The notes under the pieces: generated by a model
The model's input: the letters and a program-made list of their open reading frames with translations, nothing else
Databases searched by the model: none
Told to the model about the DNA's origin: nothing
Assembly (NCBI GenBank): GCA_036245525.1
Contig: BTPG01000003.1
Coordinates: forward strand, 140,648,120-140,712,119
Source of the DNA: Semisulcospira habei
Taxonomy: Eukaryota > Mollusca > Gastropoda > Semisulcospiridae
Direction of reading: 5' to 3'
DNA length: 64,000 nt
Shown: in pieces, positions 63,373 to 64,000 of the stretch
Layout of the letters: each line of letters begins with the position of its first letter
How positions within the stretch are numbered: the first letter of the stretch is position 1
Position numbers and translations under genes: made by a program

Positions 63373-63435
63373 CAGCTGTGCACTTGAACATCGATGATCC
63401 TTATAGCGATTACATGGGCTCACAAAGATCGATGC

Positions 63436-63439
<4 letters not shown>

Positions 63440-63527
<88 letters not shown>

Positions 63528-63561
63528 TCTCTCTCTCTCCCCCCTCCTCTCTCTCTCTCTC
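63440..63561. repeat. (CT)n microsatellite
   Basis: About 80 bases pure CT, then CT interrupted by CCC clusters. Leu/Ser and Glu/Arg frames are artefacts. Confidence 0.97.
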
Positions 63562-63647
63562 CGCACCTGCAGCCAACTGATGATTGTTTTTACTTTTTTT
63601 TCAATAGCAATCTGATGCGCGTGCACAAGGCGAGCGGTCTTCAACTC

Positions 63648-63718
63648 CCAGAGGCGTAGATCTTCCTCAGCACCGTGCAGTTTGAGGGGGCTCGTGAGGA
63701 TGCATGCCTCTTTGCTGG
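63648..63718. repeat. Degenerate PAL-3 core
   Basis: CAGAGGCGTAGATCTTCCTC and GGGGGCTCGTGAGGATGCAT then GCCTCTTTGCTGG keep the outline; the left inner arm (AGCACCGTGC) is altered. Confidence 0.6.
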
Positions 63719-63961
63719 TCCGGTAATTATACGTTTGTGTTTCTCAGAGTGATTGAACGTGTGTCGCCAATACATTAATTGAGCTTACGACGGTGCACGT
63801 CTGAATCCAGTGTTTAGCCCATCCCTAGTATTAGCACATGTTAGCATACATCCATAAACATTTCCCCCATCCACCCCAATCCCCACCCCCACCCCCGAAT
63901 TTTTATGAATACTCACCACACCCATCATTTTATCAATCGAGCATCATTTAAAAAAATAATA

Positions 63962-63964
<3 letters not shown>

Positions 63965-64000
<36 letters not shown>
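63965..64000. repeat. (AT)n microsatellite at window edge
   Basis: At least 17 AT units run to the last base, so the tract is cut by the window. Confidence 0.95.

Overview
The window looks like intergenic or intronic DNA from an invertebrate animal, most plausibly a mollusc (inference). The reasons are very long dinucleotide microsatellites, APE-type LINEs, decayed Tc1/mariner copies with TA target sites, a tRNA-like SINE head, and no bacterial-style gene packing. I found no host protein-coding gene, rRNA or confident tRNA gene. Apart from transposon proteins, the short open frames lie in simple repeats or palindromes or resemble nothing I recognise.

The dominant content is a dense population of roughly 100 short palindromic elements, given working names PAL-1 to PAL-13 here. 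Several families share one plan: a TTAA at each end, then a short terminal inverted repeat starting CYC or CCC, a short spacer on one side and a long spacer on the other, and a near-perfect central palindrome. PAL-1 ends TTAACYCATTCAGCCC and has core arm GCCAGATTAGCTTGGCGCC. PAL-2 ends TTAACTCATTCTACCCC, core GCCAGAATAGCTTGGCGCC. PAL-3 ends TTAACCCCTTCACTGCC, core GGCATAGATCCTCATGAGCC. PAL-4 ends TTAACCCTTTGGCTGTCGG and is about 94 bp. PAL-6 ends TTAACTCATTCAAGGC, PAL-7 TTAACCCCTTGACTGCTGC, PAL-9 TTAACTCATTCGAGAC, PAL-13 TTAACCCCATTCGAGTGC. PAL-5, PAL-8, PAL-10 and PAL-11 are palindromes without clear TTAA ends; PAL-12 is a large compound built on a PAL-3-like core. TTAA targets plus CCC/GGG ends are the hallmark of piggyBac-type transposons, so I infer non-autonomous piggyBac-like MITEs. 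Strand for PAL-1/2/3 is given as + when the short spacer lies on the left.

Layout: 1-4.2 kb, PAL copies. 4.4-8.35 kb, one almost intact LINE on the minus strand, ending in a 205-bp AC/ACGC microsatellite. 8.35-14.4 kb, a 117-bp tandem duplication, PAL copies and GA tracts. 14.47-15.73 kb, a decayed Tc1-like element. 16-31 kb, PAL copies plus a 1.5-kb duplicated segment (19.96-21.50 and 27.37-28.98 kb). 31.6-32.2 kb, a minisatellite apparently grown from a PAL arm. 32.2-49 kb, the densest PAL region, with many neighbours sharing one TTAA, a 5'-truncated LINE (44.2 kb) and a 216-bp tandem repeat (48.2 kb). 49-64 kb, a SINE head, three L2/CR1-like LINE tails, a second Tc1-like element with clear inverted repeats (59.69-61.25 kb), G-rich tracts and microsatellites.

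The parts do not form a gene pathway. The sequence suggests a transposon ecology: PAL ends supply TTAA sites in which further PALs land, LINE 3' ends seed microsatellites, and palindrome arms or loops expand into tandem repeats.
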